DNA of 64,000 nucleotides from Linnemannia schmuckeri (taxonomy: Eukaryota > Mortierellomycota > Mortierellomycetes > Mortierellales > Mortierellaceae), in contig JANATG010000005.1 of the NCBI GenBank assembly GCA_029449235.1, forward strand, positions 1,240,001 to 1,304,000. Reading direction: 5' to 3'. The notes below the pieces were generated by a model. The model was not told the DNA's origin and made no database searches. It saw nothing but the letters and a program-made list of their open reading frames with translations. Position numbers and translations under genes: made by a program. Below, piece by piece: positions 49,032-61,837 of this stretch (position 1 is the first letter of the stretch; each line of letters starts with the position of its first letter).

Positions 49032-49234
49032 TTACAACCAATCAAGGCACAACTGCATCATTATTCTTCGCCACAACTCTAGACGATTTTCAACAGCGCA
49101 AAAAGACGTGCATATTTGAAATGTTGAGAACAGTAGCAAAAAACCAGAGAAAGAAAGAGAGTTCATTTTTTTCACACAATTTATTCTGTGAACAACAAGA
49201 GCTATGGGTAAGAGGAGGCAGGGGCAGGAATTCT

Positions 49235-50575
49235 TTACTCCTTGAGCTTCTTGGAACCGCGGAGCAAACCAGTACGGCGGGCAGCAATGAGACCAGCCTT
49301 CTGACCGGGGACAGCATCGCGAGCGATGGTCGAGGCGTGACCAATGTGCTGATGGTTTCCTCCTCCGTGGGGATGGTCGACGGGGTTCATAGCAACACCA
49401 CGAGTCTTGGGCCAAGAGTTGCGCTTGACGCGGTACTTGTGGTAAGCACGACCAGCCTTCAAGAGGGGCTTGTCAATACGACCACCTCCAGCAACGATAC
49501 CAACGGTGGCACGAGCGGTCGAGAAAACGACCTTCTTGGCACCGGAGGGGAGCTTGATGCGGGTCTTGCCATCATCGGTGTTGTGGCCGATGACGGTGGC
49601 GTAACCACCGGAGGTACGGGCGAGAGCACCACGGTCACCGACGGTCTCCTCGACGTTGCAGACAACGGTACCCTCGGGCATCGAACCCAAAGGAAGGACA
49701 TTACCGACGCTCAAGGCAGCCTTCTTACCGCAGTAGATGAACTGACCAGTGTAGGTACCCTCTGAAAAAAATAGCATTAACAAAAACAATAGCGATGGTC
49801 AGTTAACTGCATTCAGTACGATATTTTCGTTCCTGTCAAGTCATAAAAGTACAAAAGCAACCGAGTAAGCACACTCACCAGTGGCGATGAAAGTCTCAGT
49901 GCGCATCTTGTATCTATAGGTGATAATTGAGTAGTTGTGGGCGGCACATGTTAGATCAGAGTTCCCATGACGGTTCAAGTGGAACGAACGCTTGTTGCTT
50001 GCTGAGATATTCCTGACAATGACGCCCTGCAAGTCCAACGTTGTGGGGAACTGACTGAGAATGTCAACTGACAACAACGATGCCTGCAGTAATCGATAGT
50101 CCATGCGCAATCCTGGCAGGAGAATAATAGCGTTGTAGAAGGTGATGTCGTCCTAGCCAATTGATAGTGACAGTCCACGGCAACAACGACTTGTACCGCC
50201 CTACGAAAACTACGCCCACTGAACACCTTTTGTTGGTCTCTGTGCTGCTGGTGTTGTTGCCGTCGATGAAATTGTTGTTGCTGAACGCACTTCCTGCTTA
50301 ATTGAAAACACTCCAGCGTCGGCGCCGACTAACAGGATCCCCGATACTATAAACAGGCACCGTCCGTATTACCTGTAGGGATCACGGAACTGGACCTTGG
50401 CGAGGGGGGCGCCACGACCGGGGTCGTGGATAACCTCCTTGACGATTCCGCGAATGTAACCGGTACGCTCGGCGAAATCGAGGGAGCGCAACTTGGCGGC
50501 ACCCTTGCGCAGACGAGTGTGCGACTTGAAGATTCCTCCGGGACCCTTACGCTGAGCACGAATGACACGACCCAT
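49235..50575 (-). CDS. RPL8: 60S ribosomal protein uL2 (RPL8 / yeast Rpl2)
   Basis: Core protein of the large cytosolic ribosomal subunit, next to the peptidyl-transferase centre. Exons on the minus strand: 50575-50373, 49913-49879 (35 nt) and 49761-49235; in phase, 254 residues, the family length. It begins MGRVIRAQRKGPGGIFKSHT. The conserved loop MNPVDHPHGGGNHQHIG with its essential histidines and the basic C-terminus are present. Intron 1 (459 bp) is long for this window and could hold a small RNA, but I saw no clear box motif. Codon use is strongly C-ending, as expected of a highly expressed gene, and this produces a long antisense open frame across the last exon. Confidence 0.98.
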
Positions 50576-51560
50576 TTTCTATTATTGCAAGAAAAAAGGG
50601 TTGGTTTAGTCCATGAGATCTTTGTTGAGTTGTTTAGTTCCAGCTGCTGAGATGATGGGTCGAAGAGCCTTAGATCATAGGTCTGACACAGGATCCTGTT
50701 TCGTTGTGATCCGCCTCCCAAAACTCCATCGTTGCTGAAATAAGGCCGAATCCTGTTCCTTTGTCAATACTGCAACCAGAGAGGTCAAAGCCATTCTGAT
50801 GAACAGAAAGAGACTCCTGAAGGCCAACTGACGGGATTCCCCCTAAGTAACAGCAAGTTGGTGCACTAGCTGAGAGGTTTGCTGAGGAAATAAATACAGT
50901 TGGTGTTGTACGTTGGTAGTAAAGCAGCTGAGTAAGTCGATCCTGGACTTATCGCACAGCAACTTTCTACGTCTGTACACCCTGCCATCGAAGGTGTAGG
51001 ATGTTGGTGCATGGCCGATGGACCCAGAAGAAAAAAAAATGGGTGATGGCGACCAGGAGTGCCGGACAGACGAGCGATTCCTCCTGGTGTAAGTGTGCCG
51101 ATCCCGAATCCCGTAGTGATGGAGTCATGGAGGCTGGCCGCTGGTCCCGGAAGGCGATGGATGGTATATAGCTGGATGGATGATTGACTCCACGGATGGA
51201 TCTTGGTCCTTTACTCACAACTATAAAAAATCGTGGAAAGAGAAGGGTCGAAATTCACCCGTTCCAGCGCCATAATAAGCCCGCTGCTTGGGAAGTGTGA
51301 GGTGTATTTGTGTCACGTGAAATATCAGATCAGGTCTGAGCAGATTTTCTCTAGACCGACAAAATGATCTTAAAGCAGGTCCTTTTGGCAAAACACGCGA
51401 CATAAAAAACACATATCATCAACTGCTTGTATTGCTTGCACTTTGAATAGGGTTATTTTAGTACATTCTCATTCTATCTTAGCTACTCCACTTCTCCACC
51501 ACCACCATCTCGCTCGGTATTAGAAAAACATGAAAAAAAAGAAATTCCTCTGCGTTTTCT
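50576..51560. other. RPL8 promoter / eIF3f 3' flank
   Basis: About 985 bp. It must hold the RPL8 promoter on the minus strand. I saw no HomolD-like or telomere-repeat-like ribosomal promoter box and no coding exon. An A run lies at about 51032-51040. Confidence 0.5.
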
Positions 51561-53119
51561 TTACATCAACTTCTCCAGTCTCTTTGCAACAGCCAACTGA
51601 GTTCTCGTCATGTTGGCCAAGTAGATGACCATCAAAAGATCCTGAAGGTGAGAGTTGAACATCTTTTCGAACTCGGCAGCATCAACCTTGGGGACAACGC
51701 TGACGGTGTCCATCAAGTAGCGACCGACAGTGTTGTTGGCGGGAACGGTTCCTGCAAGGACAGAGTCAACATATTCCGAGACACGCTCCAACATTTTCTG
51801 GACCTCAGTCACAGACTGCTCCAAGTTATCCATGTCTGACAACAATGAGGTCGATCCGCTCTCGGTGCTCTTGGCGTTGGCAAGGAGTTCGACTAGTTAA
51901 GTTCACAAATATATGAGGTTAAGATGGTTCCAGCCGATGTCTGTAGAATGCTTCTCAGAGCATTATGAAAACAATCATAAGTGAACCACATTGTCAATAC
52001 AAGTGCTCTCTCCTTGGACTTCAACTTACGTCCAGCTCTCTCGGCCTTGAAGTACTTGACATCGCAGGGGATGGGGATGAACATGCAGTTGTCAGCCTTG
52101 GATGTGATGCCAACAGGGGCAGAGATGTAGGTCTTGACGCCCAAACGCTCGTTGGTCAAGGCGGTGTCCATGGTCAAGTGGACGGCGGGGAAAGAGGAAA
52201 CCTCCTTCTGGTAGAAATCGTGAATCAAGGCAGAGTACGAGTTGAGAGCGGCACCAGTGGCGTACCTAAACGTCATTTCATAATGCGTCAGACGGCGGTC
52301 CATGGTCAGCACAACTGAAGCAATCACATTGGGCTCTTAGGATACGACAGTCAAGTATCAGATAAGAGCCACTACTCACCACCCAACAATGACCTCCTTG
52401 GGGTTGACTTGCTTGTGGAGCTCAAACATGGTGCGGTGGTACTCCATGTCAACCTCAACCTATGTAACAAACAGAGGAGGAATAAGAATCAACGTCCTGT
52501 CAGAAAGGTGTCGCTGCATGTAGTTGATACGCCAATTGGCATTTTGCCGCAGCCGGTCGGTTTCATTGTTCCTGCATGTGCCTCATAATGCGCCTCTATC
52601 TCAATTCACTAAATTAGAGAGCCCTGAGATCTCGTAGGCTGATTTGTCGATGTTGTGTTCCGTTGAATGTGAAGTCAGTGTCAAAAAAGGGTTGCTGGTA
52701 GGATAATCAGGGCGGAAGGAGTAAAGGGGTATATGTTGACGCGATACTGTAGTCAGGGGAGAGAAAAGAAACTTTCTCCTTGTCGCCTGACTCTCCTGTC
52801 ATATGCTCGTTGTTTCCTCCGTACTGCTATTGTTGGAGTTGTTTTTTACCTGGTCCTCAGTCTCAAGATGGGGAACGGGGTAGCATCCCTTGATTTCGAC
52901 CTCGGAGCCATCCTCGCTGCGAACACCCAATAGGGTACCGATGACTCTGTCCTGACCAGCGTTACGGCGCAAGAAGTGATCGAGGATGCTGAAGAACACC
53001 AGGGGGTTGACGCTGGTGGAGAAAGCTCTGGGCTGGGCCAAGCTAGGGGGGGCGGTGGCGCTGGCGGCAGTGTGCACGGCGGGGAGGGCCAAGTGCAGGG
53101 TCGAGGAGTTGTCCATCAT
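51561..53119 (-). CDS. EIF3F: Translation initiation factor eIF3 subunit F
   Basis: MPN-domain subunit of eIF3, which binds the 40S subunit during initiation. Exons on the minus strand: 53119-52850, 52459-52380, 52265-52030 and 51892-51561; in phase, 305 residues. An Ala/Ser-rich N-terminus precedes the MPN fold (VNPLVFFSILDHFLRR, then RVIGTLLGVRSEDGSEVEIK). VIVGWYATGAALN marks the junction of exons 2 and 3. The JAMM metal motif (HxHx7Sx2D) is absent, as in eIF3f of other species, so no deubiquitinase chemistry is predicted from the motif. The C-terminal helical region includes RYLMDTVSVVPKVDAAEFEK and ends in TRTQLAVAKRLEKLM. The gene is close to the mitoferrin gene on the same strand (289 bp). 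Confidence 0.95.
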
Positions 53120-53408
53120 TATGATCGAGAGGAGTGAGGATTGATGCCAGTAGTAGTCAAATCAGCCAGCCATAAATAAAAAATAACCAAGCAGAGATCT
53201 CAACACACACAAACACAGGTCACGCGACTGTGTTTTCATTCGGTGACGTTTCAGCCAAATCATAAGATGGGTTTATGGAAATACACACTATGCTATCGTA
53301 CAAGGGGACGAGGGCCCTAAGGCCCTCTCAAAAACTGTAAAAGAGACTATTTTGAGAATAAAAAGACAAAGGAGAGCAGAAGGGGGGAAATGGAAGCAAA
53401 AGAAAAAA

Positions 53409-55388
53409 TTAAGCGAGGATGGGCTGCTTATCGAGGCTGTCACGGGTAAAGAACCACTTTCCGTACTCGTACACACTCCAGCAGATGGCAGTTGAGGGCA
53501 TATGACTGAGGACACGGGGCTGGAGACCCTTAGCAAAGCCAGCAAGACCCTGGCGCTGGTAGATGATCCTCCATGCCTCGACCAAGCCGCTGCAGTTTCT
53601 TATCCTCACATCCTTGGATTCGCCACGGGTCTGAAGAAGGGTCTTAGCAACGTCCAGAGGAGTGGTAGCGGCAGCGGCGGCGGCACCGGCGACACCTCCT
53701 GCCATGATGTGGGTCATGGGGTCATAGTTTCCTGTGGGGTTGAGGACCTTGCGAAGGTATTCGTAGGTGGCGATTTCAATGGATTTGAAGGGGATAGTCA
53801 TGGTGAGGGTAGTGGGGTAGGAGATGTAGAAGGCGCGGAGACCCTCGGCTCTGTAGACCTTGGATGCGCAGTCCATGACGCTCCTGTAGACGGATCCGTG
53901 AACCTGCATTCTCTGCTTGATCACGTCAAATGGGTTCATCAGAGCATCGTGTGCAGTCGTGGCACAGGCACCAGCAGCAGCTATTTTACAAGTCATATTA
54001 TTTTGAGTCAAGAGATGGGCGTCATGTCTGTTAGTCGATTGTTGTTTTTTTTGAGCACGCAACCGTTTTCTTTTTCCATTGTTTGTTTGTGTTTGTAAGT
54101 TTGTTTTCCCCTGTTCACTTTGTGCGATCCACTTTATCGCACTCGCACTCTTCTCGCCCCATCCTCACACACTCCCACCCGAACTGATCCTCCTTCTCTC
54201 TCCATTCTTCCAGTAGAGAACAACCCTCTTCTCTTCTCTCACTCATTTTCCGCATGGCTTACCACCCACGGGAGCCCTGCTTCTTTCTCCTCCTTTTTCC
54301 TTTCTTGATCGAGATTATCATATCACGCATTTCCAAACCTTCCTACTTTCCTCTGCTGTCAATCTGTTGGCCACGACAACCCCAGCGCCGCTCTGTTTGT
54401 TTTCTTTTCCTTTCTCCTTTTCTTGTACTCCCTCATGCCTATTTACTCAACCGTATTTTTCTACAGTGCATGTTGTTGATTGTTTACCTGCTGCAACGGG
54501 GTGGTGTCCAGCTGCGTTTCCGCCGAAGGACTCCTTGGCATATTCGTATGTGGCAAAGTAGAGGGCATGGGCTGGGCCAGCGCCCATGATCACCGAGTTG
54601 ACTCCCCTCCACAAGGTCCTGGCACCCTCAGTCGTCGAGATTCTTGAGGCAGCGTTGAAGACACCGCTGTACATAGCCTGAGGCGTAGGGGCCAAAATCT
54701 GCATACGAGTCTATTTGAGAGAAAAGTGTCAGAGGAAACGAGAAAAAAAAGGGTATCAGGGGGGACATGTTTTGTTGGCTGGGAGTGTTGCAAAAGAAAA
54801 AAAGGGAGGAAAGGACGACGACAAAAGGACTAAAAGGCTGCTGCCGGTCTCTGTCTGGGTATGTTTGTTTTTTTGTCATTTTTTTACAGCTGACAAGTTC
54901 CAATTTGAGAGATGTTTGCTGATCCTGATCAGTCGTCCTGAATCTGTCCTGTTTTGACCCAGTCTGTTCGAGATTCAAAGTGACATCACTCTGTCCTGGC
55001 AATTCATTCGCCCACTCGCATCTGTCCGCCTCTTGTCAAAGTTGTCAGTTTCGCTACATATCACCCGCAGAGAGACAGTGAAAAGACAGGTTTACCGAGT
55101 TTGTTGGGCAGGCTGACTGGCGAGCAATATAATCGGTGGTTGAGGCGGTGGCAGTTGTTGCATGTCCTGGTTCCCCCCCCCCCCCCCCCAATTTATCATG
55201 ATCAAGAAGGAGAGTACATAATCGAGAGTACAAGAGGCCAAGAGTTGCTTGTTTACCTTGATCGAGTCGACGGGGTACATGACGGCATGTTCAGCGACAC
55301 CGGCAAAGGCACCGGCAAGAAGACAGGCGGTGAGAGAGGCGTTCTCGGGAAGGGCCTCGTAATCGTAGTCAACCTCGGCTTGAGTCAT
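53409..55388 (-). CDS. Mitoferrin (Mrs3/Mrs4, SLC25A28/37-type mitochondrial iron carrier)
   Basis: Inner-membrane carrier that supplies iron for heme and Fe-S cluster synthesis. Exons on the minus strand: 55388-55257, 54710-54488 and 53980-53409; in phase, 308 residues with six helices in three repeats. Carrier signatures are present: PVDSIKTRMQ, NPFDVIKQRMQ and TPLDVAKTLLQTRG. The wording around GACATTAHDALMNP in helix 4 and the pairs AEHAVMYP and GAGPAHALYF are those of mitoferrins, not of other carriers; substrate-contact residues fall in these stretches. The last residues are DKQPILA. Introns are 546 and 507 bp, and the first holds a C17 run (55173-55189). No cleavable presequence is seen, as expected. 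Confidence 0.94.
55173..55189. repeat. 17-base poly-C tract in mitoferrin intron 1
   Basis: Uninterrupted C run, G-run on the transcribed (minus) strand. G/C homopolymers of this length are otherwise absent from the window. Confidence 0.95.
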
Positions 55389-58306
55389 TCTTGTGTAAGT
55401 GTATGTGTGTGTGTTAGTGGCGAAGGAGAGTGGAGTAGTGAGACGGTATGTAAGGGTGCCGTGTGCGTTGTTGTTGTTGTCGTTGGTATTGGTGTTTTTG
55501 TTTGCTGTTGGATTAGTCGAGTTGGTGGTGCGGTGTGGGTGAGAAGAGGGTATCTGTGCAGTAACGCAACTTGAGGGGCGAAGAAGGAAGAAGAGAAGAA
55601 AGAAAAAAAAAGAAAAAGAGAAGAGAGAAGGAAAAGAAAAGAAAAAGGAAAGGAAAGGAAAGGAAAGGAAAATGGAAGAGAAGAGGAGGAGGAGAAGGGA
55701 GATGAAGAGCGGAATAAAATGGGACGCATAAAAAGAAAGGAAATAGATTAGTTTCTCTTCTTGTTGACTGTTATCGTATCTGTTGGTCATGGTTCGGGCA
55801 TCAGATAAGCGAATAAAACGTGTCTGTCAACTGCAATTGACCGACCCTTCGTTCTCGCCTCTGATTCCTTACACCCCACTCCCCATGAATTAAACCCAGT
55901 CTCTCAACCCGTTTTTTATTTTATCCTTTTGAACTCAAAAATAACGAACATGCAAACCGTATTGGATGGACTGTTGGAGGGGAGGGTGACTCTTTTCTCT
56001 GATCAATCAAATCGAAAGGACAGACAATGGGAAGTGAGCACAAACAACAAACCGTAAAAAAAAATAATCGTTGTGGTGGTCCTCTTTCTCTTCACATGGG
56101 TGAAATAGGAACAAGCCCTCCCTCCCGGTCACTCGCTCACTTCCCACTCTTCATCGAAAAGACGCCGCGCACCATCCCCCGTCATCGTAAGGGGATAATA
56201 TACAACCCGAGAGAATGGCACTAAAGCAATCCCGATCATCACCGGGCCCTCCCCTCTTCTTCCATATTCACGTTAATACTTCCCTCCTCCTCCTCCACCG
56301 CACCCTGGCACTCCGTTCCTGCTCTCCACTGGGGTTCAAAAAAAAATAAAAAATAAAAAAGAATAACAGAGAAAAGAAATAACAACACCAAAGGGAAAGC
56401 GGACTGCGCAAGCGGAGACCCATTTGCCTCTCTTTTTATCCCTGCTAACTGAGAAAGCTATTTGTAGTCTGCGTAGGCAGGGAAAAGGAGTCGATCGCCA
56501 TGCGCTGGCCTTCCTCTTATTTTTTTGTGTCCCGATTCCCATTCTACCCCCGCACAAAAAAAAATCCAGGGACCGAGGCTCACTTCAATTGGGGAGGGGA
56601 TACAAGGCAAGGAAACAATATGAAAAGGAGGGAAAAGATGAGACCCCAACAACACAGAAAGAGAAACAAAGTGGTGACGCACAGAAAGAAAGAATATGAA
56701 CGTCTTTTTCCCGACTAGATTTGAGAACAGTGAACAACACAACGTCAAGACAACGACAAGGTCAGGACAGAGAAAAGGAGGGCTTATTTCGACGTTCATT
56801 CCGTGAACATGATCTCATTGTACACCTTCACGAATACACTTTCTCTTTTGACCATAACAAGGAAAAGGTAAACCATAGAGGCACAACTACTTCCCCACAA
56901 AACGGAGAGGAAGATGACAGTTCCTTTTCTTCGTATGGATTAACGATTGAGAAGCGGAATCAAAGTTCAGGACTAAGGGTGCATGACAACAAGTGGCGAC
57001 ATAGTATACCTTATTTTGCTGTTGTTGATGGTGGTTGTGGGAGTGGATAAGAGATGAACGAGGATATGAACAGTTGTATAAAAGGAATCTGTGTTTATGA
57101 ACAAGAAGCGAATGAAAGAAGGAAAGGGTATGTGTGTGTGTGGGAAAAGAAAGGAAGGATGTGGCAAGGTGGGATTGTACGAAAGGGGCGAAGGAGGAAG
57201 CGGAGGACTAGAGAGGTATGTGATCGCACAAAAAGGGTCGGGTGAAGAGGAAGAGAGGAAAGGGAGAAAAAATACAAAAAAAAAAAAGTGGGAAAAGGCT
57301 GTTCTTATCAGATTTCCTTTCTTCTTTTGAGTCGAAAAGGAGGAAAGCAACAAGAGGGATGAACGGTGATGGGTAACGAGTGTCACCTTGGGCGTCGTTG
57401 TTTACTCTCCTTTTTCCCTTTTCCTGTTCAGCAATCCTTTTTTTTTTTGCGCTTGTGCTTTGTAGGTAACTTATCTGATGAAAGCAGTCCTTTTTTTTTT
57501 CAATCAGATAACTTTATCACAGCCTGATTTGGATACGAAATCACACATCACATAAAAATCAAGCCTCGGGTGGTGACGGGCGCAACACTTTTCAACAAAA
57601 CTGTCCGCTATCAAAGGCAACCATCACTCAAACACTCACGCACACACATATTCATTCACACACGCCCATCTACCTAACATGACCCAGATAGAGCCTAGAA
57701 GAAGCGCAAAAAAAGAGCGTAGTCGTTGACAAGGAAGAGTCTGTAGCAGAGGACACAATCGAGTCATGGTCATGAGGATGATGATGGGCAAATCGTTTGT
57801 CCGGCTGGACCCCTTTTGGTAACATCTCCAATAACTTCGAACTCATCATCTTCAGTAACCACATAACGATCAGTGACCCAAGTACGGAAGTCAACGAAAG
57901 TTATCAGATCCTTTTTTTTCTCTTCGGCGGGGAGTCAATGCAAACCTTTCCCTCTCCTCCTTGCGCTTCCTTCTTTTCGTTCTTAGTTTCTCTCGTGGCA
58001 CTAAACTCCACGGACTTAGGAATCCGCTCCGCTCCCTTCCCCTCTTTCTCACTTTTGTATTCTTCCCTTTCCTTTTTGTTCCTCCCACTCTATCCGAACG
58101 CTCTCCTTTTTTTTTTTTTTGCTTTTCTTCCCATTTCTATCTGAACTGAACCGGTCTGAAATGAATTGCAAAGATAAAGTGGTATTATTATTGTTAGTTT
58201 TTTTTTTGGTATTCTATTCAGCTTGCTGTTGTTACATAAGATAATATCCACTATCCTACCCTGCCGTCCTCCCTCTTTCCAACGCCAAGGTATAATAGAG
58301 CCTAGT
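55389..58306. other. 2.9-kb intergenic region, mitoferrin promoter / DUF229 3' flank
   Basis: On the minus strand the part next to the mitoferrin start is pyrimidine-rich (plus-strand AAAGG repeats at about 55640-55672). Further on there are mixed purine tracts and A/T runs. Several open frames exist, but none has an ATG with splice-consistent neighbours or a recognisable protein. No RNA gene was identified. Confidence 0.5.
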
Positions 58307-61164
58307 CTATTTGCAATGACAATACTCTGCAGGAACCTTAGCCTGCTCACAAGTCCTCGCAGGATCAAGCTCCTCATCAAACAAAGTCCCCCTCCTCCAC
58401 GCTCCCCCATCGACATCGTCATCGTCTCCATATTCAGGCATCTGGCCAGAGGCAAGCATCTTGAGGGTGGCATGGATCTCGTAGCCGGTCACGAGCGATT
58501 GTTGGTTGTGCGTCAGACCACGCGCAAGGCTCGGATAGTGTTTTGTGATCAGTGGAGGTAGGATTACGGAGAGATATGGGTTCCTGTTTTGTTTTTGTAG
58601 TTAGCAGGCAGGAATGGGGAGTAAAGTTCAACGGAACGAGAGAAGGAGGAGAAAAAAAGGGAGTGGAGTATAAGTAAACCACGTGATGATAATAGAAAGG
58701 CAACAAAAAGCGCCTACACCTCTCCGCGACGTTATAATCCTTACATGTGTTCGATACGACCATTGGGAGTAAACATAAAGTTGATACCCATGTGGAGACC
58801 ATGATCCGCCATCATAAACACAATTGTGTTCTCCAGCGATCCATCCTCCTCCATGCCTATGTTTTTTTTAGAGAAAAAGGACAAAGTATATGTCGGCTGT
58901 ATTAGTTTGACTATTTTTTCTTTCCTTGCATATACTGCAATGTTTCATGGATATCATCCCCCAAAGCCCCACCATCCTTCTTTCAACCTTGTTCGACATT
59001 GAGGTATGGCTCAACTGAAACAAGAATCCACAAGACACACAAGGTTCAAAAAAGAAATCGACAGCCTTGTGTTACCTTTCAAAAACTTGGAAAGATCGTC
59101 ATCGATCGTCAGGAGAACCTCTCCCGTGCCCTCATGGCCCTCAATGAACGAGCCCATCTGGAACCAGGGCTGATCAGGGTACGCCTTCCGGAACTGGTTC
59201 ATGTACTCGATTGCATAGGTGTGAACATTCGAACCATGCATACACCGGGCAACAATCGAATAGGGTCCCGCAAAGTTCGAGAACGGGTTGCCCTCGAGCG
59301 CGTAATAGGGCGGGAGACAGAAGGGTGCCTGGAGCTCATGATCAAAATACTGTGAAGACTCGCGACCAGTGTATTGTGTCGACCAGTCCTCACAGTTGTC
59401 CTCGACTCGAGAAGTAATATAGCCGGCCTCGTAGAAATCCTTCCAGATGGGGGGCGCTGCTGGTTCCTGGCGGTCAGGGGTGTTGGTATAGACAACGCGC
59501 GAGTTAGCGTTGGTGTTGAACCCCACGGCGTGGTAGCGGAAGAACTCGTGCAGTTGAGGTCCGCCTTGGGCTGACTTGTCTAGACGAGCGACCACGGTGG
59601 CTGTCTTGGCGAGCTTGCGATAAAACTGCCGTCTGGCAACTGCGTCCATAAACAAAACCATCACATTAGGTTTTCTGGGCTTCTTTCCTGTTGGTTTGGT
59701 TGTATCACTGTTGCTATTGTTGTCGGTGTCGGTGTCGGTGTCGGTGGCACCATTGCTGTTGTCATCGGTAACAGGGCTGTCGCCGTGCAGGATATCGACT
59801 AACCTCCGCTCTTCCTCGGTAGCTTTGGTAGTGGTCTCCTCCTGTTCTTGGCGGGCCTTGGCAACAGCCCTGACTCGCTCCAAGACCTCATCGTGCCGGG
59901 TGACTCGAATCAGAATCTTGGAGACATCCTGTTCGCAGTTGGCGATAATCGACTCAACCCCCTCAACATCGACATGGACAGGCTCGGTGTAGGTCCTGCG
60001 AATCGTCCGCTCGTTAATCTTTTTGTTGTAGGTGTGCATAATCTTGTCGGCTGCCGACCAGAATCGGGTGTCGGGTAAAATGTCGTATGTCGGTTGTTGG
60101 TCGGAGTCCTTGAAACCCTTGTTGAGACAGCGAATGGTGAGGATGCCGTCATATGTCCATTCGGCCTCAATTCCAGTGACCGCTGGACATGAAAGCTGGC
60201 CAGTCCAAAAGTTCTGGATATAGTTGGGCAACAGGTCGACAACGGGGATGTTGACCCCTTGCCATTCACAAAGCTCTTGCCCTGCTCGGCTGCCATGGGC
60301 CAAATGGGCACCGTTGGCTCCCTGACCCCAGATCGAGTGGTAGTACATTAACATCATGGTCGTCAGGAAAGCGGTACCAACGATGCTAAAAGTCATCAGC
60401 CTGTGGAATTTGGCGGTGGACATCTTGCGCTGGCAGAGGAGGATCGACTGGATCAACCCGTTGAGGGGAATGGCAATAACCAAAAACACCAGCATGTTGT
60501 AGGCACCGTGAGTTTCAAACGACTCTCCGTCGTCCCATTTCTTCAGGGCAACGAGGATGACGGCCATGCCGGCGAAGAGACAGCCCGCAAAGAGGGTCGA
60601 CATGGGTGTGAGGGCGATCAAGGTCACAGCAACCGTCAGGCAGAGGACCGACAGGACCAGGTTGACCCCGAGCATCGACAGGTGGTCCTTGACCCATTCG
60701 ATGTCTCCTCCTGCAAGGGCCTCGAGATAGAACCAGGAGAAGAGAGAAATCAAAATGAGGATGCCAAGGATCCGAATAGAGACAACCGTCCTTGCAGGTG
60801 CGTTGTTGTTACTGTTGTTGTTTCGAGAATTGAAGATAGGCGAGGATCGACTATCCTCTGACACCGAGGTAGGCAAGAGCGAGTTGGAAGCCAAGTTGTT
60901 ATTCTTCTTGTAGGACCCCGTTTCGTTGTCATCGTCATAGTCGCTGTCGTGCATGTTGGTACCCTGACTCGAGTCTCGTTTGTGTTGCGCTCCCCTTCTC
61001 CAAGAGGTTGAAGAGTTTGGACTGGATTCCAAGTCTGAGTGATGGATATTGTAGGCTGTTGAAGCTGAGGATGGAATGACGGAAGGTGAGTTGTTGGAGA
61101 TAGGTTGGGGAGGGGAAGAGGGCCTTTGACTGGCGGGTGTGGAAGGGGACCTGTTTCTCTCCAT
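58307..61164 (-). CDS. DUF229 alkaline-phosphatase-fold protein with multi-pass N-terminus
   Basis: Member of the DUF229 branch of the alkaline phosphatase/sulfatase superfamily; substrate unknown. Exons on the minus strand: 61164-59076, 58856-58745 and 58583-58307; in phase, 825 residues. Residues 1-125 are Ser/Pro/Asn-rich. Five predicted helices follow (~127-147, 163-186, 188-207, 222-243, 255-275), then a large non-cytosolic domain. The fold is marked by NVMVLFMDAVARRQFYRKL (Asp507 a probable metal ligand), HAVGFNTNANSR, GSFIEGHEGTG and the metal motif VFMMADHGLHMG. The last exon begins NPYLSVILPPLITKHYPS and ends near ARTCEQAKVPAEYCHCK. A Thr/Asp repeat (TDTDTDTD, ~474-481) interrupts the region before the catalytic core. 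In the animal members I remember, the first motif reads D-S-V-S-R; here both serines are alanine. Confidence 0.85.
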
Positions 61165-61800
61165 GACAGGCAAACTGAGGGTAGAGAGGAAGGGCAAGGT
61201 CAAAGAAGATCAGGAGGAGGTTAGGGCTAAGGCTATGGTTGTGGCCAAAGAGAGACGGATAGCGATAACGAAGGAAGGAAGGAAGGAAGGAGAAAGGAAA
61301 GGGGGATATGACTGACGATTAGAGGCAAGCAACCCAAGGAAGAAGTGAGGTGGAAGTGGAGAGGAATAAGTTAGAGTGAGACAGAGTGAAGAGAGGAAGA
61401 GCGAGTGAATGAGAAAAACAGTTGGAAGAAGGAAGAAACAAAAGCAAGAAAAGAGAGAGAAAGAAAAGAAAAGACAGAGGCGGTTTGTTCAGTTCAGGAA
61501 CAATAATTAGCGAGTCAACGAGGAGGCAAAAAAAAACCAGACAGCCATCGGCTTTAACTTCCGCAAAAACCAGGAGTGAATGCAAAAAGCAGCCAATGGT
61601 AATTTGTTTGGTCGTGTGTCAAACTCTCAATCCTCCAAAAGGAAAAAGGAGGAGGGGTGAAAATTCACCCAGCTCACACTATAAAGTCAAATAGATACTC
61701 TTAATCCCTTTGTTAAAAAAAAAAAAAAAGAGATCGATGGCTGCTTACTTTCAGGAGGCCATCTCGGTCTCTTGCGGTGATCTGTCGCTCCCTGAAAATA

Positions 61801-61837
<37 letters not shown>

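Noticed and set aside
49121..49765. 214-codon plus-strand frame
   Set aside because: Antisense shadow of the RPL8 last exon.
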